64,000 nucleotides of DNA, from assembly GCF_000285515.1 (NCBI RefSeq), contig NZ_HE610959.1, forward strand, positions 680,699 to 744,698, written 5' to 3'. The first letter of the stretch is position 1; each line of letters starts with the position of its first letter. The stretch comes from Paenibacillus senegalensis JC66. Its GTDB lineage: Bacteria; Bacillota; Bacilli; Paenibacillales; NBRC-103111. Below the pieces are notes generated by a model. That model was given only the letters and a program-made list of their open reading frames with translations. It made no database searches and was not told the origin of the DNA. Shown here in pieces: positions 1 through 8,705 of the stretch. The position numbers were made by a program, and so were the translations under genes.

Positions 1-858
1 CAGCAAAGCTTGCGTATACGGATGCTGAGCATCATTAAACAGGGATGCCTTATCTGCTATTTCCACTATTTTACCCAGATACATTACTATAATGCGGTTG
101 GATATGTGACGAACCACGCCAAGATCATGGGAAATAAATAGATAAGTTAATTTTAATTCCTTCTGCAGCTTTTTCAGCAAATTAAGCACTTGTGCCTGGA
201 TTGATACATCCAACGCGGAAACAGCTTCATCGCATATAACCAGTTTTGGATTAACCGATAAAGCCCGGGCAATGCCGATCCGCTGCCGTTGTCCTCCACT
301 AAATTCGTGCGGGAATCGATCTGCCTGATAAGCAGCAAGGCCAACCATTTCGAGAAGTTCAATCGCTCTTTCTCTGCGCTTGTCTGCAGGAACGATTTGT
401 TGGATCTTCAGCGCCTCTTCCAGTGTCTGTGCTGCAGTTTTGCGTGGATTCAAAGAAGCGTACGGGTCCTGGAAGATCATTTGCAGCTCTCTCCGCTTCC
501 TCAGCATTTGCTTCTTGGTCAGCTTAAGTAAATCCGTTCCTTCAAACCAAACTCTGCCAGCGGTCGGTTCCTCCAAGCGCATAATTGCTCTGCCGGTTGT
601 TGATTTGCCGCATCCCGACTCTCCTACAATGCTTACGGTCTCCCCTTCATAAATAGTGAATGAGATATCATCCACAGCTTTGACATGGTTTACTGTACGG
701 CCTAGAAAGCCTCCCTTGATCGGGTAATACATCTTTAACGAATCGACTCTTAGCAGCTCCTTGCCTTTAGTCCCCAGCTTCCACTGGTCCTTGGATTTGA
801 AAGGTGTTTTTTCCCCCGGGATGGAAATCCCCGCTTCTTTAACAGCTTCATTCGTCAT
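1..858 (-). CDS. Oligopeptide/dipeptide ABC transporter ATPase, OppF/DppF type (3' end cut by window edge)
   Basis: This is a cytoplasmic ATPase that powers import through the DppB/DppC-like permeases encoded upstream. Reading leftward from ATG at 858 gives 286 codons without a stop. A Walker A (GESGCGKST), ABC signature (FSGGQRQR), Walker B (LVICDEAVS) and H-loop (FISHDLG) are all visible. The start has a strong GGAGGTGA site and overlaps the oppD stop by four bases (ATGA), so the two are translationally coupled. The C-terminal part, including the usual OppF-type C-terminal extension, lies outside the window. Substrate class (peptide, nickel or other) cannot be told from the ATPase. Confidence 0.93.
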   Translation of the reverse strand, partial: MTNEAVKEAGISIPGEKTPFKSKDQWKLGTKGKELLRVDSLKMYYPIKGGFLGRTVNHVKAVDDISFTIYEGETVSIVGESGCGKSTTGRAIMRLEEPTAGRVWFEGTDLLKLTKKQMLRKRRELQMIFQDPYASLNPRKTAAQTLEEALKIQQIVPADKRRERAIELLEMVGLAAYQADRFPHEFSGGQRQRIGIARALSVNPKLVICDEAVSALDVSIQAQVLNLLKKLQKELKLTYLFISHDLGVVRHISNRIIVMYLGKIVEIADKASLFNDAQHPYTQALL

Positions 859-1862
859 TCCGCCCTCACCTCCGGTTTAGCTTCCCATTTGTCAGTGTAA
901 ATCCAGCATCGCACTTCATGACGGCCGTCAACATGATCGAGCTCCGGAAGATGATCGAAGCAGAGAGGGATAGCATGCGGACAGCGCGGAGCGAACCGGC
1001 AGCCTTCTACCCTCTCGAATGGATTGGGTACTGTGCCTCTAATCGCCTCGAGTTCCTCCTGATCCTCGTCATGCCGGGGAAGCGAATTCAAAAGTCCTTG
1101 GGTATAAGGGTGCTTGGGAGCGGAAAACAGCTGGTCGACACTGGCGTACTCGACCACCTTGCCGCAATACATAACGGCCACCTCATCACAGGTTTCTGCT
1201 ACAACACCAAGGTCATGAGTGATAATCATGACAGACATCTGAAATTGCTTCTGTAAATCCTTGATGAGCTCCAGAATTTGCGCCTGAATCGTCACGTCTA
1301 ATGCCGTAGTAGGCTCATCGGCAATAAGAAGCTCCGGGTTACAAGCAAGAGCAATGGCGATCATCACTCTTTGCCGCATGCCCCCCGATAGTTCGAACGG
1401 ATACTGGTGCACTCGCTTTTCAGGCGAAGGAATGCCAACCAGCCGCAATATATCAACTGCCTTGCGCAGCGCCGTCTTCTTGTTCATCTTCTCATGAATT
1501 TGGAATGATTCAGCTATTTGCTCACCCACTGTGTACACCGGATTGAGAGAAGTCATAGGTTCTTGAAAAATCATGGAGATATGATTTCCGCGTATACTTC
1601 GCATCTGCCTATTCGTCTTTTTAAGCAGATCCTCGCCCTTATAATTAATCTCTCCCCCCACTATTCGACCGGGTTCAAAAATCAGGCGCAGGATGGATAG
1701 GGATAAAATACTTTTTCCTGAACCGGACTCTCCAACTATTCCTAATGTCTTTCCTTTAAGCACCTTTAAGTCTATGCCGTCAACAGCCTTGACTTCCCCT
1801 TCCTCGGTAAAAAACGAAGTTGCAAGCTGCTTGATCTCCAAGATTGTATCTTGCTTGACCAC
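855..1862 (-). CDS. Oligopeptide/dipeptide ABC transporter ATPase, OppD/DppD type
   Basis: This is the partner ATPase of the importer. It shows Walker A GESGSGKS near residue 40, signature LSGGMRQR, Walker [10 protein letters not shown] and the THDLG switch region. The C-terminal oligopeptide extension carries the Cys-containing stretch [10 protein letters not shown] and CW typical of OppD. I place the start at GTG 1862, which follows AAGGGGGAAAG; the longer reading from ATG 1922 adds 20 residues that look non-native and has no clear ribosome site. The stop overlaps the next ATPase gene by four bases. It is third in a leftward dppC-dppB-oppD-oppF order. Confidence 0.93.
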   Translation of the reverse strand: MVKQDTILEIKQLATSFFTEEGEVKAVDGIDLKVLKGKTLGIVGESGSGKSILSLSILRLIFEPGRIVGGEINYKGEDLLKKTNRQMRSIRGNHISMIFQEPMTSLNPVYTVGEQIAESFQIHEKMNKKTALRKAVDILRLVGIPSPEKRVHQYPFELSGGMRQRVMIAIALACNPELLIADEPTTALDVTIQAQILELIKDLQKQFQMSVMIITHDLGVVAETCDEVAVMYCGKVVEYASVDQLFSAPKHPYTQGLLNSLPRHDEDQEELEAIRGTVPNPFERVEGCRFAPRCPHAIPLCFDHLPELDHVDGRHEVRCWIYTDKWEAKPEVRAE

Positions 1863-1931
1863 TTTTCTTTCCCCCTTATTTCGCCGTTTCTGGAAGTTTC
1901 CATCACCACATGAAAGCTTCAATGGGTCAAA

Positions 1932-2855
1932 TTAATTCAAATCAATCCGTTTGTTAAAGTATCGATAGGAAATGTCAACAATGAGATTTACCAGTACAAA
2001 CATGACTGAAAGAATCAGCACCGTCCCCTGCACAACAGGATAATCCCGCATATTAATAGCTGTAATGACGTAGCGGCCCATGCCATTTACCGAAAATACT
2101 GTTTCAGTCAGGACAGCACCGCTTAAAAAACCGCCAAATTCCAGGCCGATTACCGTAATGATTGGAATCATCGCATTTTTCAGGGCGTGTCTATAAATGA
2201 CAATTCGCTCCTTGGCTCCTTTGGCACGGGCAGTGCGAATGTAGTCCTGATTCAGCACTTCCAGCATGCTGGAACGTGTCATGCGGGCGATGATTGCTGC
2301 TCCTCCCGTTCCCAAAGTAAGCACGGGGAGCACATTTTGTGACCAGGTTCCCCAACCGGACGGACGAAACCATGACAAATCAACGGCAAAAAATTGAATC
2401 AGCATAAGACCCAGCCAGAAATTTGGCATCGAAAGCCCAAACAAAGCAACAAACATAATACCTATATCTGCAGGGGAATTACGCTTGACAGCAGAGAAAA
2501 TCCCGGCAGTTAAGCCAAGAAATACAGCCAGTATCGTACTGTACAAGGCAAGCTCCAAAGTAACCCAGAAGCGGGTGGTAAAAACCTCCTCAACAATAGG
2601 ACGGTTGCTGCGGATAGAGGTGCCCAAGTCGCCCTGCAAAAGACCCCCGATATAACTAGCATATTGAACAGGCAGCGGATCATTCAAACCGAGGCTCTCC
2701 CTGACTTGTTCAACCTGTTCCCGCGGCGCCCCTTCCCCAACAATGACCTGTGCGGCATCGCCGGGAATCAAGTGCATTAGTAAAAATACGACAATTGTAA
2801 CCCCGATAAGTACCGGGATGGTCTGCAATAACCGGCGAATGATATATTGAATCAT
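1932..2855 (-). CDS. ABC transporter permease, DppB/OppB type
   Basis: This integral membrane protein of 307 residues forms half of the translocation channel. The N-terminal MIQYIIRRLLQTIPVLIGV is the classic DppB start, with a first membrane helix and about six in total. The cytoplasmic loop RTARAKGAKERIVIYRHALK is the EAA-type motif that contacts the ATPases, and the family length of about 306-340 is met. The start ATG at 2855 is preceded by AGAGAGGGGGG. It sits 15 bases after the dppC-like gene and before oppD. Confidence 0.94.
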   Translation of the reverse strand: MIQYIIRRLLQTIPVLIGVTIVVFLLMHLIPGDAAQVIVGEGAPREQVEQVRESLGLNDPLPVQYASYIGGLLQGDLGTSIRSNRPIVEEVFTTRFWVTLELALYSTILAVFLGLTAGIFSAVKRNSPADIGIMFVALFGLSMPNFWLGLMLIQFFAVDLSWFRPSGWGTWSQNVLPVLTLGTGGAAIIARMTRSSMLEVLNQDYIRTARAKGAKERIVIYRHALKNAMIPIITVIGLEFGGFLSGAVLTETVFSVNGMGRYVITAINMRDYPVVQGTVLILSVMFVLVNLIVDISYRYFNKRIDLN

Positions 2856-2870
2856 AGTCAGCCCCCCTCT

Positions 2871-3767
2871 CTATTTAGTCACTTTCGGATCGAGCACGTC
2901 TCTTAGACCATCTCCAAACATATTGATTGCTACGACGACAAGGACAATGGCCATACCTGGAAAGAAGGCCACATGTGGATGCTCTGCCATGAAATCTCGG
3001 CCATCATTCAGCATAGCCCCCCATTCCGGTGTTGGAGGCTGAGCTCCCAGCCCGAGAAAAGACAGTCCGCTTGCTGTCAATATAGCAATCGCCACTCTCA
3101 AAGTAGCCTGTACGATAATCGGTGAGGTAATATTGGGCAGCACATGCCGGAAGATGATTCGCATATCATTTGCGCCCAGCGCCCGCATTGCATCAATATA
3201 TTCGAGCTTGCGTACCGCAAGTGTTGCTCCTCTAACCACCCTCGCAAAGGTCGGAACGGAAAAAATACCAACGGCAATAACGACATTGGTCAAGCTTTTA
3301 CCAAGCACGCTGACCACAGCCAGTGCGAGCAAAATGCCTGGAAATGCAAGCAAAACATCGACAAATCTCATAATGATCGAATCAAGTTTCCCCCCGAAGT
3401 AACCGGAGAAAATACCTAAAATGACTCCTATTACAGCTCCTACAACCACAGAAAAAATACCGACAAACAAGGTTAAGTGCATACCGTGAATTACGCGTGT
3501 AAAAATATCTCTTCCGTTATGGTCTGTGCCGAACCAATGCTCGGCGTTCGGCTTAAGCAGTTTAATGGAGTAATCTACCTTAGTAGGATCGAAAGTAGTA
3601 AAAAGCGGGCCGATAACAGCAATAATGATAACGGTTACAAGGAAATACCCGCCAACGAGTGCAGCCTTATTTCTGCTAAATTTCTTGTAAAACGTTTTCC
3701 ACCCTCCAAATTTTCTTTCACCGGCTCGAACAGAGGTCTCTCCCGGCTTAGCCACTAGGTCGCTCAA
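2871..3767 (-). CDS. ABC transporter permease, DppC/OppC type
   Basis: This second channel subunit has an N-terminal soluble stretch, a first helix (AALVGGYFLVTVIIIAVIG), the OppC_N extracytoplasmic segment with HWFGTDHNGRDIFTR, and five more helices. The EAA-like loop is DAMRALGANDMRIIFRHVLP. I prefer TTG at 3767 because AAGGGGAG lies seven bases before it; an upstream TTG at 3794 is also possible. It is the first gene of the leftward transport operon and is transcribed away from the solute-binding protein gene, with a short shared promoter region. Confidence 0.92.
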   Translation of the reverse strand: MSDLVAKPGETSVRAGERKFGGWKTFYKKFSRNKAALVGGYFLVTVIIIAVIGPLFTTFDPTKVDYSIKLLKPNAEHWFGTDHNGRDIFTRVIHGMHLTLFVGIFSVVVGAVIGVILGIFSGYFGGKLDSIIMRFVDVLLAFPGILLALAVVSVLGKSLTNVVIAVGIFSVPTFARVVRGATLAVRKLEYIDAMRALGANDMRIIFRHVLPNITSPIIVQATLRVAIAILTASGLSFLGLGAQPPTPEWGAMLNDGRDFMAEHPHVAFFPGMAIVLVVVAINMFGDGLRDVLDPKVTK

Positions 3768-3798
3768 TTGGAATCTCCCCTTCAATTTTGTCAAGTTA

Positions 3799-3840
3799 TT
3801 GAAAATTATACTTTAAATTGGTGTAATAATCTATTATAAT
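3799..3840 (+). promoter_or_regulatory. Divergent promoter region for the peptide-type importer
   Basis: On the + strand TTGAAA (3799-3804) and TGTAAT (3822-3827) are separated by 17 bases, and a second pair TTTAAA (3812-3817) and TATAAT (3835-3840) also has a 17-base spacer. Either could drive the solute-binding protein gene. The minus-strand operon must start in the same AT-rich stretch. Assignment is by hexamer match only. Confidence 0.5.
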
Positions 3841-3920
3841 CAAAAATCATAAACGAAATTTTATTACTGATGTTTTGCAACTGAACCAACCCAAATACAT
3901 AATGAATCGGGGGAATTCAT

Positions 3921-5564
3921 GTGGAAGCTAGTAAGTTTTTGGGGAAGAGAAAGACATGGCTGCTGAGTATTTTCTTTTTGCTGGCCATTTTCTTTACGGC
4001 CTGTTCAAGTAATGAAGCACCACCGAGTGAATCACCAAGCTCGACTCCTTCGGAGTCCTCACCACCGGAATCAGGACCAAATGAAGCCGGCTCTGGCGGG
4101 GATTTGATTGTTGCCTGGTTATCTGATCCGCCGTCCATGGATCCGCATATGTCTACTGACCAGCAAACCAGCGTGATGACAACCCATTTGTATGATACTT
4201 TGGTCAAGCATGACAAAGACTTGAATATTGTTCCGAGTCTAGCGGAAAGCTGGAGGCAAGTGGATGAATTGACTTGGGAGTTCAAGTTGCGTGAAGGTGT
4301 TACCTTCACCGATGGAAGCGCGTTCAATGCTGACGTTGTAAAAGCTAATCTGGACCGCATGCTGGATCCAAAGGTCGCTTCGCCCCGCGCAAGTTTAGTT
4401 AATATGGTGGAGGAAGTCATAGTAGTGGATGAGAATACGGTACAGATCGTCACTCAATATCCTTTCTCACCATTTCTCTCTCACCTTGCCCATCCCGGCG
4501 TAGGCATCATTAGTGCCGAAGCAATAGAAAAGGACAATGAGAGAGTAGCTGCTGGGGAAAAAGCCGGAGCTTACCTGGCACAAAATCCTGCGGGATCCGG
4601 TGTTTTCAAATTGGAAAACTGGATTCCTGGGCAGGAGGTCAGGCTGGTTGCCAATGAAAACTATTGGGGCAGTCCGGCTAAAATTGACGGTGTTACTTTC
4701 AAGGTAGTCAGTGAAACAGGGACCCGAGTTGCAGAATTGGAAACAGGTTATGCACATATTATTGATCCGGTCTCTCCAAGTGATGTCAATCGGATAAATA
4801 ATTTCCCGGATGCTTCTGTTAACAAACAACCCTCCTTAAGCTTGTCTTATGTTGGGTTTAATATGCAAAAAGAGCCGTTTACTGATATACGTGTAAGACA
4901 GGCTTTGTCCATGGCTATAAATAAACATGACATTTTGGATGGAATCTATGAAGGCATCGGACTTCCAGCTGAAGGACCGCTAGCTCCTAGCGTATTCGGT
5001 TATGACAGTTCCGTTACTCCTATAGAGTATAACGTTGAAAGAGCTAAGCAATTATTGGCTGAAGCGGGTTATCCTAACGGTTTTTCCACTACTCTGTGGA
5101 CAAATGACAACGCTGAGCGGATCAAAATTGGTGAATATGTTCAATCCAAATTAAAAGAAATCAACGTCGAAGTGAAATTGGAAACCCTAGAATGGGGCGC
5201 TTACCTAAGCCAAACCGCTGCCGGAAACCATGACATGTTCATTCTTGGCTGGTCAGCAGTTACGGCAGATGCAGATTATGCTCTCTATCCGGTGTTTCAT
5301 TCCTCAAACGTTGGCGAGCCAGGAAACCGTACCTTCACTCAAGATGCCGATCTAGACCGGATTTTGGAAGATGCCCGTAAAGAAACCGATGAAAGTAAAC
5401 GCAAGGCCCTTTACAAAGAAGCTCAAGAGAGGCTAGTAGAGATTGCCCCCATGCTTTACATTCATCATATAGACTATTTGGATGGAGTAAGCGACTTAGT
5501 AGAAGGCTTCTGGAAGCATCCTAATGGTATTATGCAGCTACACGATGTTTCTCTGAAGCAATAA
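3921..5564 (+). CDS. ABC transporter solute-binding lipoprotein, family 5 (peptide/nickel type)
   Basis: This extracytoplasmic binding protein delivers substrate to the DppB/DppC-like channel. A lipoprotein signal peptide ends at the lipobox FFTACSS near residue 29, followed by a Ser/Pro/Glu-rich linker. The mature part has the SBP_bac_5 hallmarks: LAESWRQVDELTWEFKLR, REGVTFTDG, and PSLSLSYVGFNM with VRQALSMAINK. The length of 547 is usual. The start is GTG at 3921 after GGGGG; an ATG two bases earlier is out of frame. It is divergent from the permease/ATPase operon and has its own terminator. Substrate is not predictable by eye. Confidence 0.94.
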   Translation: MEASKFLGKRKTWLLSIFFLLAIFFTACSSNEAPPSESPSSTPSESSPPESGPNEAGSGGDLIVAWLSDPPSMDPHMSTDQQTSVMTTHLYDTLVKHDKDLNIVPSLAESWRQVDELTWEFKLREGVTFTDGSAFNADVVKANLDRMLDPKVASPRASLVNMVEEVIVVDENTVQIVTQYPFSPFLSHLAHPGVGIISAEAIEKDNERVAAGEKAGAYLAQNPAGSGVFKLENWIPGQEVRLVANENYWGSPAKIDGVTFKVVSETGTRVAELETGYAHIIDPVSPSDVNRINNFPDASVNKQPSLSLSYVGFNMQKEPFTDIRVRQALSMAINKHDILDGIYEGIGLPAEGPLAPSVFGYDSSVTPIEYNVERAKQLLAEAGYPNGFSTTLWTNDNAERIKIGEYVQSKLKEINVEVKLETLEWGAYLSQTAAGNHDMFILGWSAVTADADYALYPVFHSSNVGEPGNRTFTQDADLDRILEDARKETDESKRKALYKEAQERLVEIAPMLYIHHIDYLDGVSDLVEGFWKHPNGIMQLHDVSLKQ

Positions 5565-5573
5565 AGTTAAAGG

Positions 5574-5620
5574 AAAGAGTCAAAAGAAAGCATCCCGCTT
5601 CCCTTTGACTCTTTTCTTGT
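5574..5620 (+). terminator. Intrinsic terminator after the solute-binding protein gene
   Basis: AAAGAGTCAAA pairs perfectly with TTTGACTCTTT across a 19-base loop and is followed by a T-rich stretch. It lies ten bases after the stop codon. Confidence 0.85.
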
Positions 5621-5633
5621 TTCGTATATCGTA

Positions 5634-6086
5634 TTAGCTGCCCTCTTTGTAATTGTAATACCCGTCAGGATACCATCTATCCCATTATGCATTGGATCGT
5701 TCTTTATACGGGTCCAGCGAGTAACCTTCTCTGCGTTCATCTATGTTGAACATACAGGCAAAGACGATGTCATGTCAGCTGTCCATCCCTTGCACATATG
5801 GGTTATTGGCCATACTGCCAGCCTCTCCCTCGAAGACGCCATAATAGCCCTAGCCCTTATATCTGATATCAAGCAATAAGCTGTCCAAAACGAAGTTACT
5901 GCGTTCGTAGAACACATAGCTCGTAAAGAAACTCGGCTCCTTCGGTTTGTCATGTTCCGCGTAGTAAGCATCCTCAGCCGCTTTCAAATTCTTGTTCCAT
6001 AGCCTAATTAGTTTCCAATAACTGATTGATGTATCCAATCTCATCACAGAAATCCCCAGGGAGATACCCTCGTTAGGATCTCTCAT
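5634..6086 (-). pseudogene. Decayed gene of unknown family, three in-frame stops
   Basis: One minus-strand frame reads 151 codons (including the final stop) from ATG 6086 to TAA 5634, interrupted by TAG (5850), TGA and TAA. The stretches on both sides of each stop still look like one protein, rich in aromatic and charged residues, for example NNPYVQGMD, HDIVFACMFNIDERR and GYSLDPYKER. There is no ribosome site before 6086 and a stop lies just upstream, so the true N terminus is also lost. I do not recognise the family. It follows the small membrane protein gene by 17 bases and may once have been co-transcribed. Confidence 0.6.
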
Positions 6087-6103
6087 ATAGGCAGCCTATG
6101 ATA

Positions 6104-6397
6104 CTAAATGTTTATCCAGCTAAACAACCGCAACGCTTCCTTTAACAGCATCACGGGAAGATAACTGAGACAAAACACAGCTGCAACCGCACGTACAACA
6201 CCGTGACGATATGCCATGATTAAAATACCGATCAGCATAAATAAGCCGCTCAGGTATAATACACTCTGTCCCAAGTGAATTTCTCGTATCCCCTGGGAAA
6301 TCAAATAACTATCGTCCGGAGCTTGTAAGCTTAACAATCCGGCAGCGATTAGCAGCACTATTGCAGCTCGATTCGTCATTTTCCCCATCATCATCAC
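6104..6397 (-). CDS. Small membrane protein, 97 residues, unknown function
   Basis: Three hydrophobic stretches are visible: residues 10-25 (AAIVLLIAAGLLSL), 45-62 (VLYLSGLFMLIGILIMAY) and 67-86 (VVRAVAAVFCLSYLPVMLL). The N terminus is a run of ATG codons (ATGATGATGGGG), so the exact start is ambiguous; GGGGTG just upstream could be the ribosome site. It precedes a decayed gene on the same strand, so it may itself be a surviving part of a dying operon. I do not recognise a family. Confidence 0.45.
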   Translation of the reverse strand: MMMMGKMTNRAAIVLLIAAGLLSLQAPDDSYLISQGIREIHLGQSVLYLSGLFMLIGILIMAYRHGVVRAVAAVFCLSYLPVMLLKEALRLFSWINI

Positions 6398-6707
6398 CCC
6401 ATTTATTTCATCAACACCCCATTTATTGTAAATTATACCAAGTTACGCGTGATGGGTATAGCCTAATCTAGCTTAAGTTGCTGATGCTCTGCGCACGCCT
6501 TTCGCGATGTGCGGCGGTTAGAATCCGAACAGGCTGCAAACTGAAACGAGATTTATTTTCCATCGCCAAATCCATGACAAAAAACAGAAAAAACAAGAAG
6601 TTCCTTCGTTTCGCATACGAATCTCCCTGTTTTATGATATTTTTCTGTTTATTCCCATTTGTTCTTCTTTCCAATCAGATTCAATTTCTTCCAGAAGGGT
6701 GCTGGAG
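6398..6707. other. Intergenic stretch, no convincing gene
   Basis: Two short overlapping frames exist on opposite strands but neither has a ribosome site or protein-like composition. An 11-base inverted repeat (AAACAGAAAAA, with its complement about 50 bases further right) lies around 6580-6650. A 13-base direct repeat (CACCCCATTTATT) is at the left edge. Confidence 0.4.
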
Positions 6708-7316
6708 CTATAAACTGTAATCGTGCAGCTTACCTTCCCTTGTATAGCGAATCAGTTTTTTCGTTTCTTGCAATACTCTTTCGGTGCCTTTTTCATTTTG
6801 CCACCAGTTGTCTCTTCGTGTATTCAGGTCGTTAGCCGGGCATAACGTATATTCGATATGTTGAGGCAAGAAGGTTTTTAAGGTTAAATAGCATCTTCTC
6901 ATATGGTAAGCATTTGAAACTACCAGGATTCTATGAATATTCCGTAAGTCATAAAGCTTTTCCAGCAAAGCTTTAGATTCCGTTACATTCTCTGCCGTAT
7001 GGGTAGACTTGATTTCCGCAATCATATCCCTGCTTGGCACTCCTAAAGCAGCTGCCTTTCTCATCATTAGTATCGCTTCGGGTTCATCTCCCGGCATCGG
7101 CCGGTTGCCCCCACTCATTAAGAGCTTAGGCGCTCGTTTGGCCATATAGAGTTCAACAGCCAATGGAACGCGATATTGAACAGCTTTCGTACTGCCAAAA
7201 ACGAAAAGAAGCTCCCCGTTCTTCCCATCATCTTCAATTCCGCTAAACAGTACTCTGTCGATTAATTCTCTATTATCAATCGTAACCTGTTCTAAGCTAA
7301 GCTCGGACAGCATCAT
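6708..7316 (-). CDS. YdcF/ElyC-like DUF218 domain protein
   Basis: The 202-residue protein carries the DUF218 layout: LFVFGSTKAVQYR near residue 40, LLMSGGNRPMPGDEPEA near 85 and the STHTAENVTES signature near 125, then ILVVSNAYHMRR. These are the conserved blocks of the YdcF/SanA/ElyC fold. Members act in envelope or small-molecule metabolism but most are uncharacterised. No signal peptide or membrane segment is visible, so it is probably cytoplasmic. The start at ATG 7316 follows AAAGGAGAGG. No operon partner is evident. Confidence 0.85.
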   Translation of the reverse strand: MMLSELSLEQVTIDNRELIDRVLFSGIEDDGKNGELLFVFGSTKAVQYRVPLAVELYMAKRAPKLLMSGGNRPMPGDEPEAILMMRKAAALGVPSRDMIAEIKSTHTAENVTESKALLEKLYDLRNIHRILVVSNAYHMRRCYLTLKTFLPQHIEYTLCPANDLNTRRDNWWQNEKGTERVLQETKKLIRYTREGKLHDYSL

Positions 7317-7379
7317 CGCTTTATCCTCTCCTTTCGATTAGGTTAAACCCTTTCCTATCCTTTAGCTTGCAAAGCTGCA

Positions 7380-7575
7380 CTTCTGCCCTGGTTGTCTTAC
7401 CCTGGCTGTTCTATCCCTGGTTCGTTCTACTCCCGGTCTATTCTATCCGTGGTTTGTACCCCCGTTTTTTTCTATCCTGTTTTACTCTGCCCTTGTTTAT
7501 TCTATCCCTTGTTATTCCATTCCTTATTTATTTTATCCTGGTTTATTCTACCCCGGTTATTCTGCCCCAGCCACT
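7380..7575. repeat. Pyrimidine-rich imperfect minisatellite, ~15-bp unit, about 13 copies
   Basis: Successive degenerate units of the type TTCTAYCCYKGTTTA run through this interval, each starting TTCTA, TCTG or TTCCA and ending in GGTTTA or similar. Unit length varies from 14 to 16, so it is not a coding repeat kept in frame. It lies upstream of the ydcF-like gene and before a gene remnant. Confidence 0.75.
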
Positions 7576-7882
7576 TAACCATGTATTCATGATACGCTTC
7601 TGTCCACGGATTGGGTTAGACTTCAGCAAATCTTTAAAAACTTCATTACCTTAACGGCTTGTGAGAGTAGTGATTATCCCTCTATAATATAAGTTAGTCT
7701 TTCTTATGAAGTGAAAGGGATGTCCTTCCGTAACGTTCGAAGTAACTAATTATCGGGCTGGAAAAAACGCGTACCAGCCATCAAGGGGTTAGTCTGCCCT
7801 TTGATCACCTGGAGTCGAATGTAAACGGTTGGATGTTAGGCATTTTGCAAAATGCTCACTTTCGTGGAAAGGCGGATGAAAA

Positions 7883-8068
7883 ATGAACGCTAGTGATTAT
7901 CAGAAGTTTTATGAACAAGCAGGCAAAAGGAATGGTTGGGATTTTAGCAAAGTCAAATGCGTGATTGAAGGCTCTGCCTTTCATTTTTATCAGGAAGTTG
8001 CGAAAAGGTGCAGGCAATCAGACCTTTCTAACGGCTCTCTGTCCAGCCGCCCCCACTCATCGAACTGA
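7883..8068 (+). pseudogene. N-terminal remnant of a class I SAM-dependent methyltransferase
   Basis: A good ribosome site (GGAAAGGCGG) precedes ATG 7883. The first 48 or so residues (YEQAGKRNGWDFSKVKC, then EVAKRCRQSDL) match the start of a Bacillus/Paenibacillus methyltransferase family as I remember it. There the next residues are the SAM motif LLDIGTGGGE. Here the reading instead runs into SNGSLSSRPHSSN and stops, at about base 8025. The catalytic domain is absent, so this is a 3'-truncated remnant. The comparison is from memory and needs a search. Confidence 0.65.
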
Positions 8069-8105
8069 GAATAATAATGGATGATATTGTCCATGTACGG
8101 TTTCC

Positions 8106-8705
8106 CTACCCTTCCTTCCTATACTTTAAAGCAATAAAATTTGTAATGCCTATTTTTTTCGCTTTCATTTGCGGAACAGGAGTACGTCTGTATTCTTGGA
8201 AACCTAACTTCTTATATAAATTCATAGCAGGGATGTTCGTATCTGCAACCTCTTCGATCAAATATTCCTTGTAAGGAGTGGATTCCATAATATAACGAAT
8301 CATCTCTGAGGCTACACCCTGTCCTCTAAATTGGGCGGCTGTGCCGACAAATTCGATAGAGCCCGTATCTGACGGGGGATTTTTAAAGTGGGCTTCAAAC
8401 TCTTTCTTCAATACGAATGCTGCCAAGCTTCCCTTGAACCAGCCGAGATGCTTCCTCAATTCCTTGGGCTGGAGCTTGACCGATGGTGTTTGGCAGTTTG
8501 TACACGCTGCTATTGCGGCGATTTCGTTATCTATGACAGCTGCATAGAATTGATTTAGCACAAACATATGGCCAAAAGCGGCAGCAAGCTGGTTTTCATC
8601 CTTGGAAAAAAAGACAAGCCAGTCCTTGAATCCTTCCGCAAAAATCTTCGCCATTTGTTCCCTAGCATTTGGCCCCAATTTATCTGCCCTAGACACCGTT
8701 ATCAT
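8106..8705 (-). CDS. GNAT family N-acetyltransferase
   Basis: This 199-residue protein has the acetyl-CoA binding motif A, FRGQGVASEMIRYIM, near residue 130, with the preceding beta strand SIEFVGTAA and the C-terminal NIPAMNLYKKLGFQEYRR. It would transfer an acetyl group from acetyl-CoA to an unknown amine. The start codon overlaps the stop of the upstream TetR gene (ATGA), so the pair forms a two-gene operon. This suggests the acetyltransferase is the regulated function, possibly detoxification. Confidence 0.9.
   Translation of the reverse strand: MITVSRADKLGPNAREQMAKIFAEGFKDWLVFFSKDENQLAAAFGHMFVLNQFYAAVIDNEIAAIAACTNCQTPSVKLQPKELRKHLGWFKGSLAAFVLKKEFEAHFKNPPSDTGSIEFVGTAAQFRGQGVASEMIRYIMESTPYKEYLIEEVADTNIPAMNLYKKLGFQEYRRTPVPQMKAKKIGITNFIALKYRKEG

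Noticed and set aside
6468-6720. Two opposite-strand short frames (68 and 80 codons)
   Set aside because: They overlap each other, lack ribosome sites and have composition of AT-rich intergenic DNA.
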